DNA of 64,000 bases from Actinernus sp. WN-2022 (lineage: Eukaryota; Cnidaria; Anthozoa; Actiniaria; Actinernidae), in contig JAOWCC010001589.1 of NCBI GenBank assembly GCA_030867875.1, positions 79,259,537 through 79,323,536 of the forward strand, read 5' to 3'. The notes beneath the pieces are model-generated. The model was not told the DNA's origin. It made no database searches and saw nothing but the letters and a program-made list of their open reading frames with translations. The stretch's first letter is position 1, and every line of letters begins with the position of its first letter. Below, one piece after another: positions 1 through 12,800 of the stretch. Both the position numbers and the translations under genes were made by a program.

Positions 1-812
1 ATAATTATGAAAATACTTTAATAGACTTATAGTTTGGCAAATGAAGAATCATATCTCGCCTAAGATTGTATATGCTAGCCCGGAATGAAAAAATATATTT
101 GATATATTTTGGTGTGATGACTTGTGGATGACTCATTAACACTTGTGTAACAACAGCAGAGACTGGACATACCAGCTTAAGCTCAACCATATTCAGTAAG
201 CTATCATTAATGAAGTAGTTTTTGCCAGTTTTAGCAATGTCCTGATGGCATACTGGTTATAGTCGGCTGAAGTTTATTGGATAGGCCACTATAAGGAAAG
301 TATGCACGTCAGCCATTGTTATTAATGTGCCAACCATGCAGATCAGATTCATTGGTTTCTGACACAAAGCAGTCTTGAAGTCATGATTGGTACATTAGCA
401 TAACAATTGTAATGTTTATCAACATGAAACATCGCTATTACAGTGACGGCTCTAATAATTAAAGCTTGTTTGAGCAGTGAGATGTTTTCTCAAAAGGTCT
501 CCTGCTTTATTTTCAGTTTATCCCGATTTTTTTACAACGAATCCTAAATATAAACTGTTCATTTCCCGAAATTTGTTTTGTAGTATCATGGACTTTTTAC
601 GATCCATGGTAATATCAATGATTTCCCGCTGAATCACAGTTTTGGTTTGCCTGTGGTTTGGAGCAAAAAGCTGCACTGACCCTTCCCCCGAAAATGATAT
701 TTTGTTGTATGAGATCGAGGCTGCACGGAAGAGCTCCAAATGACGGCCATTTTGGATTTGTAGTCGATTTTCTTTCCGACTTTTGTACGATTTCATAGCT
801 TTTTATTCCACA
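1..812. other. Upstream region and probable 5' UTR/promoter of RBM25
   Basis: No gene is recognised here. The last 200 bases or so before the RBM25 start probably contain the promoter and 5' UTR, judged only by position. No TATA box or other clear core element stands out. Short ORFs on both strands resemble nothing I know and overlap each other. Confidence 0.4.
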
Positions 813-3800
813 ATGTCGTATCATCCACCTCAACAACAGAGATTAGGTCCTCCACCAATGCCCATGCCACCGCTTGGAGGCAATATTCCTCCAGGAATGC
901 CGCCAGGAGTTGCTTTACCACCAGGTTTACCGCCTCCGCCAGTTCCTCCGCCGTACCCAGGTATGGCGGGATTCCCTCCGCCACCTCTTCCCCCTCCCGG
1001 AGCAGGTAAGAGAGTTCTCATTATAGTAAAAATGATTCGTCTCTGCTAGGTGCTGTGGGCTTCATAGACTGTTATAAGTTTACATTACTGTGACAAAAAT
1101 GCTATTTTGAGTTCAAGACGCCCGTACGCGCCGGTACGTTACACTCGAGTCTTTATCAAACACGTGCCTGATTGAGTAATAACTAGTAATAACTTATTTT
1201 ACTTTTAGTTTTAGCATTTCTACTTCTTCTGGTTCCTTCACCTAGCTAGTTTAGTCAGCTTGATTTACGGCTGTAATGACGTATTCCGCGATTTATTACA
1301 GCCACATGCACTGTGTCAGAATGTAGTCTGTAGAGTGTAGTTTGTTGATAAAAATATCGTTTGATAAAGATGCCTTTGACTTTACCCTTTTAGGCTGTAC
1401 ACTTACACTTATGTATACAGTCTGTATTTCACACATGAACGCTAATTCTACGATTGTAGCAAGATTGAAATGATAAAATATCCTATACTAGAACAAAGAA
1501 AGGAAAGAAATGTAAACATGCTTTTAAGAACAGATTTCAAAGATTGTATTCACTTTTCCCAAGAATCCGAGTACTCTACTACTCTTCCCAGTAAACTGCA
1601 ACACCCCAAGTTTTTTTACGGCTCCCGTGATGCGAATACCGCTGGTAGAGATTTTTGTAGACAAAGAATGCCTCGTTGTAGACAGTAGAATGACACAGTG
1701 TAGACAAGTTTGACATTTCAAAACCGCAGAACGACTGAACTGCCATCTTAAAATATCTCTGATGAATTGGCAAAATATTTCCTCGGACAAAATACCGTTC
1801 AAATCGGGAAAATAATTTACCGATTTCATCAAAATCGGAATTGGTGCACTGACTTTCAATCGGAACGGTAAGGTATTCCGATATTTGGACGCCCTCCCTT
1901 AAGGTTACTGGATACCTTCAAAAGTGATTTCCACAAAAATGCGTGTACGCGGGTGCTTGGCGAACAAAATATGGGAACCTATATATCAATGGAAAGGTTG
2001 ATAACTGAAGAATACCAGTAAAAGGTTATTTTATACGGAATTACTCTAGATTTAAAACTACAGTCACTTTAACCCGATGTCGAAGACGTTTATAAACGCG
2101 AATTACCAGCGTCGGGTTTTTATACTTACGAAGTAATTACACTTGTGTCAAGTTAAGCGGGCATTGATCTCCAAAAGCGTGTGTGCGATTTTTGATATCT
2201 ATTTTCTATGTGAAATTATTGCAGTTTAAAGTCGAGTCATTAATTATTTTTGCCAAGCCATCACGCTTGGATCGATATCTTTAAAACTAAAAACAAATCG
2301 GAAAAAAGCACACACGCTTTTAGAGATTAGTTATTGTAGAATCACTGGACAAAATTTCAAAAATTACCGGTAAATTCTTATATGCAATCAATTCACTTGA
2401 AGACTGCAGAAACGTTGAAAAATTGTAGCCGAGAAATCGGCATTAGAAGTTCAGCAACTGATTCACACCTACTTAGAGCGGCTTTCCGGACTCGACACCC
2501 ATTCTCCAATCAGAAGCAACCTCCTGGAGTCTCCCAATATTCCGCGGGAAAAACTAAAGGTGGAGTTTCAATATGTAAATATAATTACAAGCCATAGTTC
2601 TCCTTGTTGTCTCTTATTTTAATATGTGGGTTCCAGTGGTATTGTAATCTAGGAATTAGAGAAATATATTTTTGCCGAGATGAATATTGTATATTGATTT
2701 CCGATCAAAGCTACCCGCCGTATCTATAGCCGGCTTTTTGACTTGAAAAAAAAAAGACAAAAAGGTGAACCGTCAGACTTGCGTTTCCATAAAATATTCT
2801 CTCGGTTGGCTCCTATCAATTCTTCTTTATGTTCAGATGTGGATCACTCGGCACACAAGTGAAAATACGAACCCTTGTCGAGTTTTGCGAGGACTTCTGA
2901 TTTGGCTCGAAGTCGTATGCGTTGTTTGGCCTTGTTTTGCTTTTCATTTTTCTTTGTTTTCCAAGCTAAGGGTATCCTGCTTGCTTTTTGGAAGACATAA
3001 GGCCAACAACCGATGGAATTACGGAATCGTGTGTGGAAAAACGTTTCTCAATAAACGTAAACATTGGTATATGAAATGAATTTATGCGCTAGCTTCCCCA
3101 CACTTTCGATACGGGCGAGTGAGCACTTGTCATGTGTTAATTGATCTGCTGTCAATCAAACAGAACATTTTACTTCCGGTTAAAAACTTCCTTTTGGTAT
3201 TTCTCCGTCAATATTAATTTTTTTTGAACGGATTTTTTAGTATATTAAACACTGCTACTAAAACTACATTTCTGTGCAAAAAAAAATTTCACCATCTTTT
3301 TCGCTTTGAAGGTATCCAGTAACCTTAATTGACCTGACAGCCGATTGCCATAGCAACAAACAATTTTTTAGATTAAAGTTTTTAGTCATGGATTTTCCCA
3401 AAATAAGACACAAATATGTGCATTAGCTATGTATTTGATCCTGCCAATATTATTGTTATCTCAGACTAGACTTTGGAGAAGCAGATTGGTTGTTTGGAAG
3501 TCACAACAATGGTACAATAATATATGTTAACCATAACTGGCAGAAATTCCAATGGTCATTGTTTCCTTTATCATCATAATTTCATCAGATTTGTTTACAA
3601 TATACTTTATTCAAGCACAGGATAAATTAGTTTCAATTTTGCACAAGAATGAAAATTACATACAGGTGCTTATGACATTTTAAATAGCTAAAAGCTAATC
3701 TTGTCAGATGACAGTTACAGTAGAAAAATTGACAGTTTTCAACATGATTTTCAAATTCTCTCAGCCAATTCACCTTTTATTGAATATTATTGGAAAATCA

Positions 3801-6800
3801 CATGCCTGACTCAGTAATTCCATGGAAAATTCCATGAGAAAACCAATGTCACCTGATTCGCAATGAGGGCGATATCGTAGCATTGAGGGCAATATCGGTT
3901 TTTGAGTGCAATTTTCCATGGAATTACTTTTGCTGATATTTTGCTAAGTTACTTATGGTGCAATGCATATACATTTACATGTATACCCCTAGCCTGTATC
4001 CTGCATGAATGGTTGTTAGCCCACAAAAGCTTGCTTGATTACTTTAATAAGAATGAGTAGGGATTACATGTACATAGATTACTGTTATACTATTCTAAAA
4101 GAACTGTTATTTGTTGTCAAGGTGTACCACCTGGGATACCATCAAAACCCCAAGGAAATATGGGAGGTTTACCAAACCAAGGACTTATGGGTAACGTTCC
4201 CCTTGGAATGGTAAGTACTGTATGGTGTGGTTCACCAGGGTTATTAATAGAGTACTGCAACTGGCTGTTATTGTCATTGATATACTAGATACATGTACAT
4301 ATATATTCGAAAATTTTTGCTCATGATCCCATGGGAAAGGCTTTACTGGATGGCAAACAAACTTCCAAATGCAGTTTTAGAAAGATTGACAATCAATTGG
4401 AAGTGCGTTTAAGTAATGTTTCAAAGCCAACAATGAGGACTGGACAGGATTTCAAAGTCCACAACTTTGAAACCCCATCCAGTCCGAATTGGAGGCCTTG
4501 AAACAACTTCAAAAACTACTTAATAATTTCATGCTTGTTTGGTGGTTGTGGGATAAACAACAAAATGATTTTAAAACTTCATGCATTTAGAGTTTCGATG
4601 TTTCAGGCTTGTAGGTTGTACTTGCATATTTACATATCGTTGTTTTGTGTGACTTAAGTAATCAAACATCCATTGTTAAAGAAAAGATGGAATGTTAACA
4701 ATTATGCGCTCGTTTTCATGGGAGTACGTGTTTACAACCTGGTGTCAAATTTGATGAAAACATTATAGTTTGGCACTATAGTTGGCGTCACGGACATGCG
4801 CAGTGTCAGGGCAGTGTGCAAAAACAAAACAGATCCACATTGGAGAGACGGTCTGTATGCATCAAGACGGGTATTGTACCTTAACATTTTTTACAGCTTG
4901 GGGAAGTCTGTGATCAGTCGTGAGACCTCCCTTTGTTCAAGGTATTTGCCTACAGTACTTTGAAATTCTTTGAATATTCATAGTTCAAAGTCCTTGGACT
5001 TAGACACTAGTCACTATGAATATTCATAGGTCAAAGTCCTTGGACTTAGACAATAATTTCAAAGTACTGTAGAGAGTACGGGGGTTTCAAAGAACTGCAC
5101 GTGGTACAAATTGAGACCTCTGGTTGGCTGCTTACCTCATGAATTATTAAGTAGTTTTTTTAAATAAGAGAACAAGTGCCTTTAAATGTGGCTAAATGTA
5201 ATTTAGGCAAAGTTAGAATCGAGACAATGCTGGCCAGCGGTCTCCCCCTTTATTCTAAGCATGATGCGGGGTGTCCAGGAGCCAGGGCAGGGGCTTTTGG
5301 ATCCCACGAGGTTCTTGTTGCGGATTGTAGCGGATCCAACTCGTGGCTGGTTTGCTGTTTGCTGTTGCTGGTTTTAGCGGACTTTTGAGCGGATTGTTGC
5401 GGATCCCTGCTACGTTAGTGTGCTTTTACGTCATGGCTCGTCAGACAAGAAATAGCTTGGACAGCATGCAGTTTACGGCCATGCCTACGAATTCAAGTGT
5501 TGTTGCTTCATCGGCAGTGCATACAAACACGAGCGCCGGATCGTCTCAGAGTGGTCAGGGGATCGTTGCCCTCTCGCCAGAAATATTAGCAGCGGTAACT
5601 CAAGCCGTTAAGGCAGCTTTGGCAGCCGAAAAAGAGTCTTCCTCGGTAGCGGGAAGTGCTTTGCCGATTCCAAGTGTGGCCACTACTAGCGTGGTTTCTG
5701 CGTCGACACTAGCGACAGGGTTGGACTCGAGGACTTCAGAGTTTCTCGCTTCTGGGGCTGGTTTTGTGGTGCCCCAAGCTTCGACATCGTTGGGCCAGCA
5801 AGGTAGGTTACCTATTGTTGTGCCATCCTTTGTCAGTACATTTCCCCCTATAATTTCAGCGGGTTCGGCGACGGCTATCGCTAATCCCGCTCAAGCGATC
5901 TCTGTTCTTGGTGCAACAACTCCAAACATTCCTCCATTTCCGGCGATACCAACGTTGGATCAACCCTTCGTGGTGGGCCCAGGGTACTCTCCCATTCCCG
6001 CTAAACTCGTCTCGCAAATATCGTCCGGCAAGTATGTGGATTTATGCGATTTGCTTGCGGCAAATCTCGTACAATCTGAGCCAGAACCCCAGCTTCTGTT
6101 TGACGGGCGCATAGTTCTCACGTCTACAAAGAAGCAGCGCCGCCGCCTCAACAACATCGTGAGCTGGATCGAGGCATTTACATTGTTTTGTATGGTGCTG
6201 ACATCGTATTTCCCAAATCGTTGGCAGGATTTGACGGCATACAAGCTACTGATACTGCGTACTTATCGTCAGTTTAGTGGCCGCGTTTGGCTGACATACG
6301 ACCAAGCTTTCAGAGAGCATGCTGCGGCCACTAAGCTCATAGACTGGTCCGCCATGAACGTGCAGATCTATAATTTCCATGCTGCGGGGGCTTCGGTACG
6401 TAGTTTGCATGGAGGAGCAGTATCAGAGTCGGGGGCAGAACCTCATGGTTCCAGTTCATCTCATGTGTTGTGTAAGTCTTGGAACCGTGGCCGTTGCTCA
6501 GCTCCGTTTGCCTCATGCCGGTACAGCCACAAGTGTAGCAGCTGCTCGGGTACTCATCGTGCTCAGGACTGCACCGGTTCGAGCAGTAGGTCGAAGGAGG
6601 AGAACAGGCGCAGATCGCGCTCACCAGTGCCTTCATCACACGAGAGCAGCAAACGCAGCAAGCGCTGATGACTAGAAACTCATGCATGACTAGATATTTA
6701 ATATATCTAGTGTTGGAACCTTTGATGTATTCATACATATATATATATATACATGCGTATATATAAAACGAACACGTTACTGTTATTATTGTGTTAAACT

Positions 6801-9800
6801 TAGCTGCTAGCCATGTTCTGCTGTGCTAGGTTGTTAGTCACATACCCCATTGTTATCTTTATGATTTTAAGTAATATATATATTATATTCTCATATTGCT
6901 GTTGTGTCATGTCCTCAGTCGCTTGCCAGGGAATTCTTATCCTTATTTCTTCCTTTCAGCCCCCTATGGTTTACATCCAGTTGCTAGTGTTTCCCCGCTC
7001 AGAGTTGACCAATTTGCTTGGGAGCTGAGGAATTACCCTGATAGGCAGCAAGCTGATTATGTACTCAACGGCCTTCGCTATGGCTTTAGGCTAGGTTTTG
7101 GTCGTTCTTCTAAACTGAAATCTGCGAAACGTAACAAGCCCTCTGCATACCAACATCCTAAAGTGATTGATGACTATTTGGCTAACGAAGTCTCCTTGGG
7201 GAGGGTTGCGGGTCCCTTCAAATCCCTCCCAGTTCCTGATTTGCATGTTAGCAGTTTTGGTGTGATCCCTAAGAAAGCTCAACCAGGGAAATGGCGCTTG
7301 ATTGTTGATTTGTCCTCCCCTGGGGGGTTCAGTGTGAATGAGGGAATTAATCAAGAGGAGTTCTCTCTCCAGTATATAAGGGTGGATGATATAATACGGT
7401 TGGTGAGCAAGTATGGCCTAGGTGCGCTCATGGCTAAATTTGATGTGGAGGCAGCTTATCGTAATATCCCAGTACATCCTGCAGATCGTTACCTATTGGG
7501 AATGAAATGGCGTGGGCAGTTTTTTGTTGATTTGACTCTCCCCTTTGGATTGCGTTCAGCTCCATGTATTTTTAATTCAGTGGCTTCCATGGTCGAATGG
7601 ATTTTAGTCAACAATTATAAAGTTACGGATTTGGTGCATTACCTTGATGATTTTATTTCAGCTGGTCCGGCAGGGTCTCCCGTGTGCAATCAGAATCTCA
7701 GCATTGCTTTAGAGGTGTGTAAGCTGCTGGGTTTGCCGCTTCATCCAAAAAAATGTGAGGGTCCAGCTACCTCACTGGGAGTTAGATTCGGTCAATCAGA
7801 TCGCTCGCCTCCCAATTGAGAAACTGGCAGCATTACGCCAGCTCATCCAGTCGTGGGTGATGCAGCGTTGGTGCAATAGACAGCAGTTGGAATCACTTAT
7901 TGGGCATTTGCATTATGCAGCCAAAGTTGTTTGGCCTGGCAGAGCATTTATCAGACGCATGATAGACTTGCTTTGTTGCTTTCGGAAGAGGGATCACCCG
8001 ATTTGCTTAAATGTAGAGTTCCAGCGGGACTTGCAGTGGTGGCATCAGTTCTTGGCTGACTGGAATGGAGTAAGCTTTTGGCTCTTCCCAGGAATGTCAG
8101 CAACTGCAGACCTAGAAGTGACATCCGATGCAGCAGGAGCAGTTGGCTATGGTGCTTATTATAAGGATGAATGGTTCAATGGTGCATGGCATCAGTCTCA
8201 AGCACAGTTGTCCATTGCTTACAAGGAGCTTTTTCCAGTGGTGGTGGCAGCACATGTGTGGGGTTGTAGGTGGTCCAGGAAGCACGTCATGTTTCGATCG
8301 GACAATGAAGCTGTAGTTTGCATTTTGAATTCAAGAACATCTAAAGTTCCATGCATCATGCAACTCGTTCGGTGTCTATTGATGTTAGCAGCTCGCAGTG
8401 GCTTCACATTCTCAGCTCAGCACATTCCAGGCAGAGACAATTCAGTAGCTGATGCACTTTCTCGTTTCCATTGGCAGGAGTTCTGGCAGCTCGCACCCAA
8501 GGCACAGCCTTTTCCAGTTCAAGTTCCCCAGCAGCTGTTGGACGATTTGATCTCTCCACTTTAGAGCTCAAATGCAGGAGCTTTCTGGTTCAAGGCTTAG
8601 CCCCAGCTACTCGGCGGTCTTATGCTACGGGGCAGAATAAATTCGTTAACTTTTGTGTTCAACTTGGTAAATTGCATGTTAATGGTTCTCCATGTCCTGC
8701 AGAGGAAGGGACCCTGTGCCTTTTTGCAACTTTCTTAGCAGAATCTATCCAGCATTCATCCATTAAAGTTTATCTGTCAGCAGTGAGAGCTCTCCACATT
8801 GAGCAAGGATTTGCAGATCCCTTAGCGAACTGCTTAAGACTTCAAAGGGTAGTACGTGGTATTAAACGTGTTCAAGGTTCGTCAAAAGTGGAGCGCTTGC
8901 CAATCACAGATGATATTATGGTGATTATTGCTAAGTCCTTAGATATGAGCCTTTTTGATCATTGCATGTTTTGGGCAGCTTGTTCGTTAGGATATTTTGG
9001 TTTTCTTCGTTCAGCAGAATTTACAGTCCCTAACCTAGCTACGTTTTCATCTGCATTCCATTTGGAGGTGAAGGATATAGCAGTTGATTCATCGTCAAGC
9101 CCCTGCTGTTTGCGTGTTAGGATTAAGGCGTCCAAAACAGACCCTTTTCGGAAGGGTTGTTTTATTCATATTGGGCGTGGTAGTTCTTCTTTGTGTGCAG
9201 TGGAGGCAGTGCTGGCATATTTGGTTTATCGTGGGGATTCCGAAGGACCTCTATTCATGTTTCAAAATGGCCAACCACTGACTCGTTCTTCTTTGACAAG
9301 CTGGTTGAGACGCATCTTGAGTAGCGCCGGGTTTGCAGGCAACTATTCCAGTCACAGTTTTCGTATCGGTGCGGCCACAGTGGCAGCTCGCAATGGTGTG
9401 CCTGATCACTTGATTCAAGCACTTGGTCGTTGGAATAGCAATGCCTATCAGCTCTATATTAGAACACCATCGGAAGCTTTGGCAAGCCTGTCAAATCATC
9501 TGGCATAACAGTGGACTCTGGGTATGTAGTCATTGTTGCTTGCATTGGAGCGGGGGTTGGTGCTTGGGGTTGTTTGGAAGGAAGGTTCCATGGTACCTTA
9601 GTACACAGATCCTCCTTTCTCCAAGCACCTTGGAGTGGGGTTGGGTGGTGGACTGTGTTGGTTACCATGGTTACCTCCTCTGTTGTGCTGGCATGCGCGC
9701 GCCAGCATGGCAGCTTCATGACACCTAATCCCAAGCTCATCTATTGGTGATGAGTTTAAATGTGGCTAAATGTAATTTAGGCAAAGTTAGAATCGAGACA

Positions 9801-12800
9801 ATGCTGGCCAGCGGTCTCCCCCTTTATTCTAAGCATGATGCGGGGTGTCCAGGAGCCAGGGCAGGGGCTTTTGGATCCCACGAGGTTCTTGTTGCGGATT
9901 GTAGCGGATCCAACTCGTGGCTGGTTTGCTGTTTGCTGTTGCTGGTTTTAGCGGACTTTTGCTCCCACCCTCCTCTCCCTCGAAGGTAAGTATTAGGAAG
10001 GTAAGTATTCCACTGAATCTTCAGTGTGACTGGTGTCAGGTGGTGGACTGTGTTGGTTACCATGGTTACCTCCTCTGTTGTGCTGGCATGCGCGCGCCAG
10101 CATGGCAGCTTCATGACACCTAATCCCAAGCTCATCTATTGGTGATGAGTTTAAACAAATGAAGTCACATTTTTTGCCATTCAGTACAGCCAAGTGATTA
10201 TAAAGTAGTTTGCTTTGATATGCATCTCTTTGTTACATATTGTTTTTTTGTAGTCACCCCTCCCACCACCTCATGGAAGTAAGAGGCTGAACTCTGGTGG
10301 ATTACTGGGTACTTCAAGAGGTGGCCATGGGTCCCCACAGGTATGTGTATCGTCAATACTATTGCTGTGTCATTGTGTTATGCAATAAAATAAGCCCTTT
10401 GAATAAGACTAAAATTTACAAATAAAAAGGAAAACGATTATAGATGTACAGTCCCGCTCAAAAACTTTGCAACCGTCAGCGCCACCAGCGCCGCTAATTT
10501 TTTAGCGGCTGGGCGTTAGTGGTTTGGTGGCACTAACGGTAAAAACTGGTGGCTAGCCGTCGACGCCACTAGACGTTTGGTGGCTAGCCGTCGACGGCGC
10601 TAGACGTTTGGTGGCTAGCCGTCGACGCCACTAGACGTTTGGCGGCTAGCCGTTAGCAGTGCACGATTGAAAAAGTTTTCACTGCACTGTGCTGCGGTGT
10701 GAGTGAATGTAAACAAACTGAAGTCGAAAATTAGCATATTAACAATAATTGTAGTCGCATCGTGTCTGACAGAATCGAAGACATTTTTTTGGGAACTTCA
10801 CAGATTTTCCCTGGAATAACTAAAGAAAATCACTTCAAAACCGTTCAGTAAAACTCGAACAGCGAACAGCTAACTTCCTGTTTCATTCTTCACGTGTTAC
10901 TTGAAACCGCTTTGCTGCGCAGACATTGTCTGGTTTTTGACACAGCACTGGAGTGTCACGCCGTGAAGTTCGCGGGAAGTGCGACTGTAGTTTAATTCAC
11001 CACACAACTACATGGACTCAACCTTTATGGAAAATGAAAAAGATGTACAATAAAATATTCTGGAGTTCTTTTATTAATGTGGATGCGTTTCTCAAAGGTC
11101 TCAAGAATTCTACGACACGGCCGTGAAGCGTGACATTTTCCACGAACTGATTTGAATAATCATCGTATTTATAGGCCGTCAGTGTTTGGCTTTAAAATCG
11201 CCTGGATCGCACCGGACATTTTCTACCTTCAGAATAAAATGTTTTGTAAGTTTTTATTTCATTTTCGTTTCATGTCTGAACAGTTTCACCTGATGCGGGA
11301 AATGCTTTGAGTCGATCTCTGCATGCCTAACAGTGAGAAGTTTTGGCTGTTTTCCAAATTGTTGTCAAATGAATGTTAATTGCCGTGAGATCACACTCTA
11401 TCAAATCTTCTGGAGTTTTTAACTTCATCACTTTGTGATGAGTTAATAAAATACCCCACCTGCAAAAAATTTTTTTTTAGGCAACCTGTAATGGGACGGT
11501 AAAGTTAGTTGAAGTTCAGTGAACTTCTACATTCAGTGGGCCATGCGCTGTGACTCGCGAGAGTCGATGAATCGAACTTATACGGCTGACTAGTAGACGT
11601 TAACCGTTTCAAAATTAACTACTCAAAACTCGGCTGCTAACACTAGATGGTAAATTTATTTTAGTTGAATACTTATTCCTTCAGTACTGCCACGGAAACC
11701 GATGAACTGACTAATAAAACAAACGTTTCAAAAGAAATTTCTCAAAACTCGGCCTTGACGAACATTTCAAAATCATTAAACTTCTAAAAATGAAAAATAC
11801 TTCAAGTCAGCGCAAGTCAAAATAAACTTCTTGAAACGTCGGCGGCTCAACGATTTAGTGGCTAGCCGTTGGTGGCTCAGAGGTTTTGGTGGCTAGCCGT
11901 TGGTGGCTCAGAACTTTTGGTGGCTAGCCGTCGACGGCACTAGACGTTTGGTGGCTAGCCGTCGACGGCGCTAGACGTTTGGTGGCTAGCCGTCGACGGC
12001 GCTAGACGTTTAGTGGTTTGGTGGCACTAACGGTAAAAGTTAGTGGCACTAGCGCCGCTAAAAACCGTTAGCGCCGTTTGGCGTTTAGTGGTGGTTGCAA
12101 ACTTTTTGAGCGGGACTGTAAAAAGGAAAACGATTATAAATGTATTAGGATTAGATGAAGAAAGAACCATGCAAATTTTTCGTTAGTAGAACTGAAACGT
12201 AATCTTTTGGAAATGAGTGTAATTATGGTACGAAATAAGGATACCATTAAGGAATCTAGAACTGATTTAGAGATTGAAATGGTTCTTTGCTGATAATTAA
12301 ACCACATATTTATTAATCTTTTTCAAAGGAAACCTTCGAAAAGCTAATTAAGAACCTTTTTATCCAAATCGTTATTAGGAAGCTTAATACATTCATTATC
12401 AGGAATTTAGCTATTAGCTTAAAGCAAAGATGACTTGCTTGCATCCTAATGGAAAAGTAGGCAGTCCTTAGTCCAACTTGGAATTAAGCTCCGCCTTGCC
12501 CCACCTAGCAAAACACTTATCTAACTCAACTGACCTTTTGCTCTAAAGTCATCTCTTTGACTGTATAACATTCGATTAAGACTTAGTTTTCTCTACAGTA
12601 ATTTGTGTGTCAATAGTTAGTTATGTCTTAGAGTGACTTTAACCAATAACTTTATCCAATAAAATAATAATGTTTTTCTCATTTTACCAATCTTTTCAGT
12701 GTTGATGCCCAGTGTTTAAAAGTCTTACATCAGCTTATGTTATTAAGGTTAACCAATGAAATATATTCAACCCATAGATTGACAGTTGTCTGTCAGTAAA

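Larger units (their letters stand above)
5181..10155 (+). mobile_element. Ngaro-like tyrosine-recombinase (YR) retrotransposon
   Basis: Full-length YR retroelement in RBM25 intron 2, in the sense orientation. Order: repeat A1 (5181-5387), gag-like ORF, reverse transcriptase, RNase H, tyrosine recombinase, then B1 (9644-9760), A2 (9755-9961) and B2 (10039-10155). This A1-body-B1-A2-B2 arrangement is the split-direct-repeat layout known for Ngaro and PAT elements. No adenine methyltransferase domain is seen between RNase H and recombinase, which favours Ngaro over PAT or DIRS. TTTAAA occurs at the left end, the B1/A2 junction and the right end, and is the likely recombination core. No target duplication is seen, as expected for recombinase-mediated insertion. 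Both repeat pairs look identical by eye, suggesting a recent insertion. Confidence 0.9.

Noticed and set aside
783..812. Upstream in-frame ATG extending RBM25 by ten residues
   Set aside because: The 813 start gives the family's usual N-terminus; the extension has no counterpart I know. It remains possible.
5343..5432. Earlier start of the gag-like ORF
   Set aside because: It would place the N-terminus inside repeat A1; the ATG at 5433 is simpler.
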